From Fidelibacterota bacterium (GTDB taxonomy: Bacteria; Fidelibacterota; Marinisomatia; SCGC-AAA003-L08; D37C17): 5,976 nucleotides of DNA. The position numbers were made by a program, and so were the translations under genes. Shown in pieces: positions 5,897 to 5,976 of the stretch. Every line of letters begins with the position of its first letter. Position 1 is the first letter of the stretch. Below the pieces are notes generated by a model, which saw nothing but the letters and a program-made list of their open reading frames with translations, had not been told where the DNA came from and ran no database searches. The DNA lies in assembly GCA_018671635.1 (NCBI GenBank), contig JABHHG010000038.1:1-5976 (forward strand), read 5' to 3'.

Positions 5897-5976
5897 ATGA
5901 AAAAAGCAATTGCAAACATTACCGATTGGATCAATGAATTTACAGGATTACTACAAACACTGGTTGTGTTTGGGGT
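5897..5976 (+). CDS. Second small hydrophobic protein, N-terminal part (runs off window)
   Basis: ATG at 5897 is preceded by AGGAG at 5886-5890 with a 6-nt gap, a good ribosome site. Twenty-six full codons and two bases are visible, starting MKKAIANITDWINEF and reaching TLVVFGV. The start resembles the preceding 69-residue protein: Met-Lys, then Ile-Ala, an amphipathic stretch with Asn and Asp/Glu, then Phe-x-x-Leu and Leu-Val-Val at the helix. About nine of 27 positions are identical if two single-residue gaps are allowed. This suggests a diverged tandem duplicate, probably also a small membrane protein. Length, C-terminus and function cannot be judged. Confidence 0.75.
   Translation, partial: MKKAIANITDWINEFTGLLQTLVVFG

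Noticed and set aside
5606..5976. Bacteriocin, toxin-antitoxin or holin system
   Set aside because: The hydrophobic Gly-rich peptide fits loosely, but no leader cleavage motif beyond a chance GG, no immunity, transporter, lysin or antitoxin gene is visible in the window.
1..5976. CRISPR array, tRNA, rRNA or insertion sequence
   Set aside because: No regularly spaced direct repeats, no tRNA cloverleaf and no transposase-like frame were seen on either strand.

Overview
The window is AT-rich (by eye well under 45% GC) and densely coded in a bacterial style. There are short gene gaps, Shine-Dalgarno sequences at about half the starts, and proteins typical of Gram-negative marine lineages of the FCB group (Bacteroidota-like). 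Protein style, an AGGAG-type Shine-Dalgarno in several genes and low GC would fit Candidatus Marinimicrobia (SAR406) or a relative. That placement is inference, not proof.

Layout. Positions 1-726 (+) hold the 3' part of a tetratricopeptide-repeat protein gene. It ends at a near-perfect bidirectional terminator (747-779), shared with a convergent two-gene unit on the minus strand: a MoxR-type AAA+ ATPase (2652-1678) followed 9 nt later by a DUF58 protein with a vWA-like metal site (1668-778). A 102-bp divergent intergenic region (2653-2754) separates this unit from a plus-strand operon. That operon is rlmN (radical-SAM rRNA/tRNA adenine C2 methyltransferase, 2755-3804), a trimeric-type purine nucleoside phosphorylase (3797-4582) and a Bax inhibitor-1/YccA-family seven-helix membrane protein (4582-5319). 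Its genes overlap by 8 nt and 1 nt and look translationally coupled.

The right end is the least explained part. A 286-bp non-coding region (5320-5605) carries short inverted repeats, candidate promoters and a leader hairpin. It is followed by two tandem small genes. The first encodes an unrecognised 69-residue hydrophobic protein (5606-5815) with codon use suggesting high expression. The second starts at 5897 and runs off the window; its visible N-terminus resembles the first. Between them is a 15-bp-stem hairpin (5835-5869) with no T-tract.

How the genes fit together. MoxR and DUF58 proteins usually form a chaperone/maturation pair that acts on other complexes, but the usual vWA and BatD partners are not adjacent. 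The rlmN-PNP-BI-1 unit joins translation-fidelity RNA modification, purine salvage and a membrane protein; co-transcription is clear from spacing, a shared pathway is not. The small-protein cluster looks like an independent transcription unit and is the best candidate here for something undescribed.
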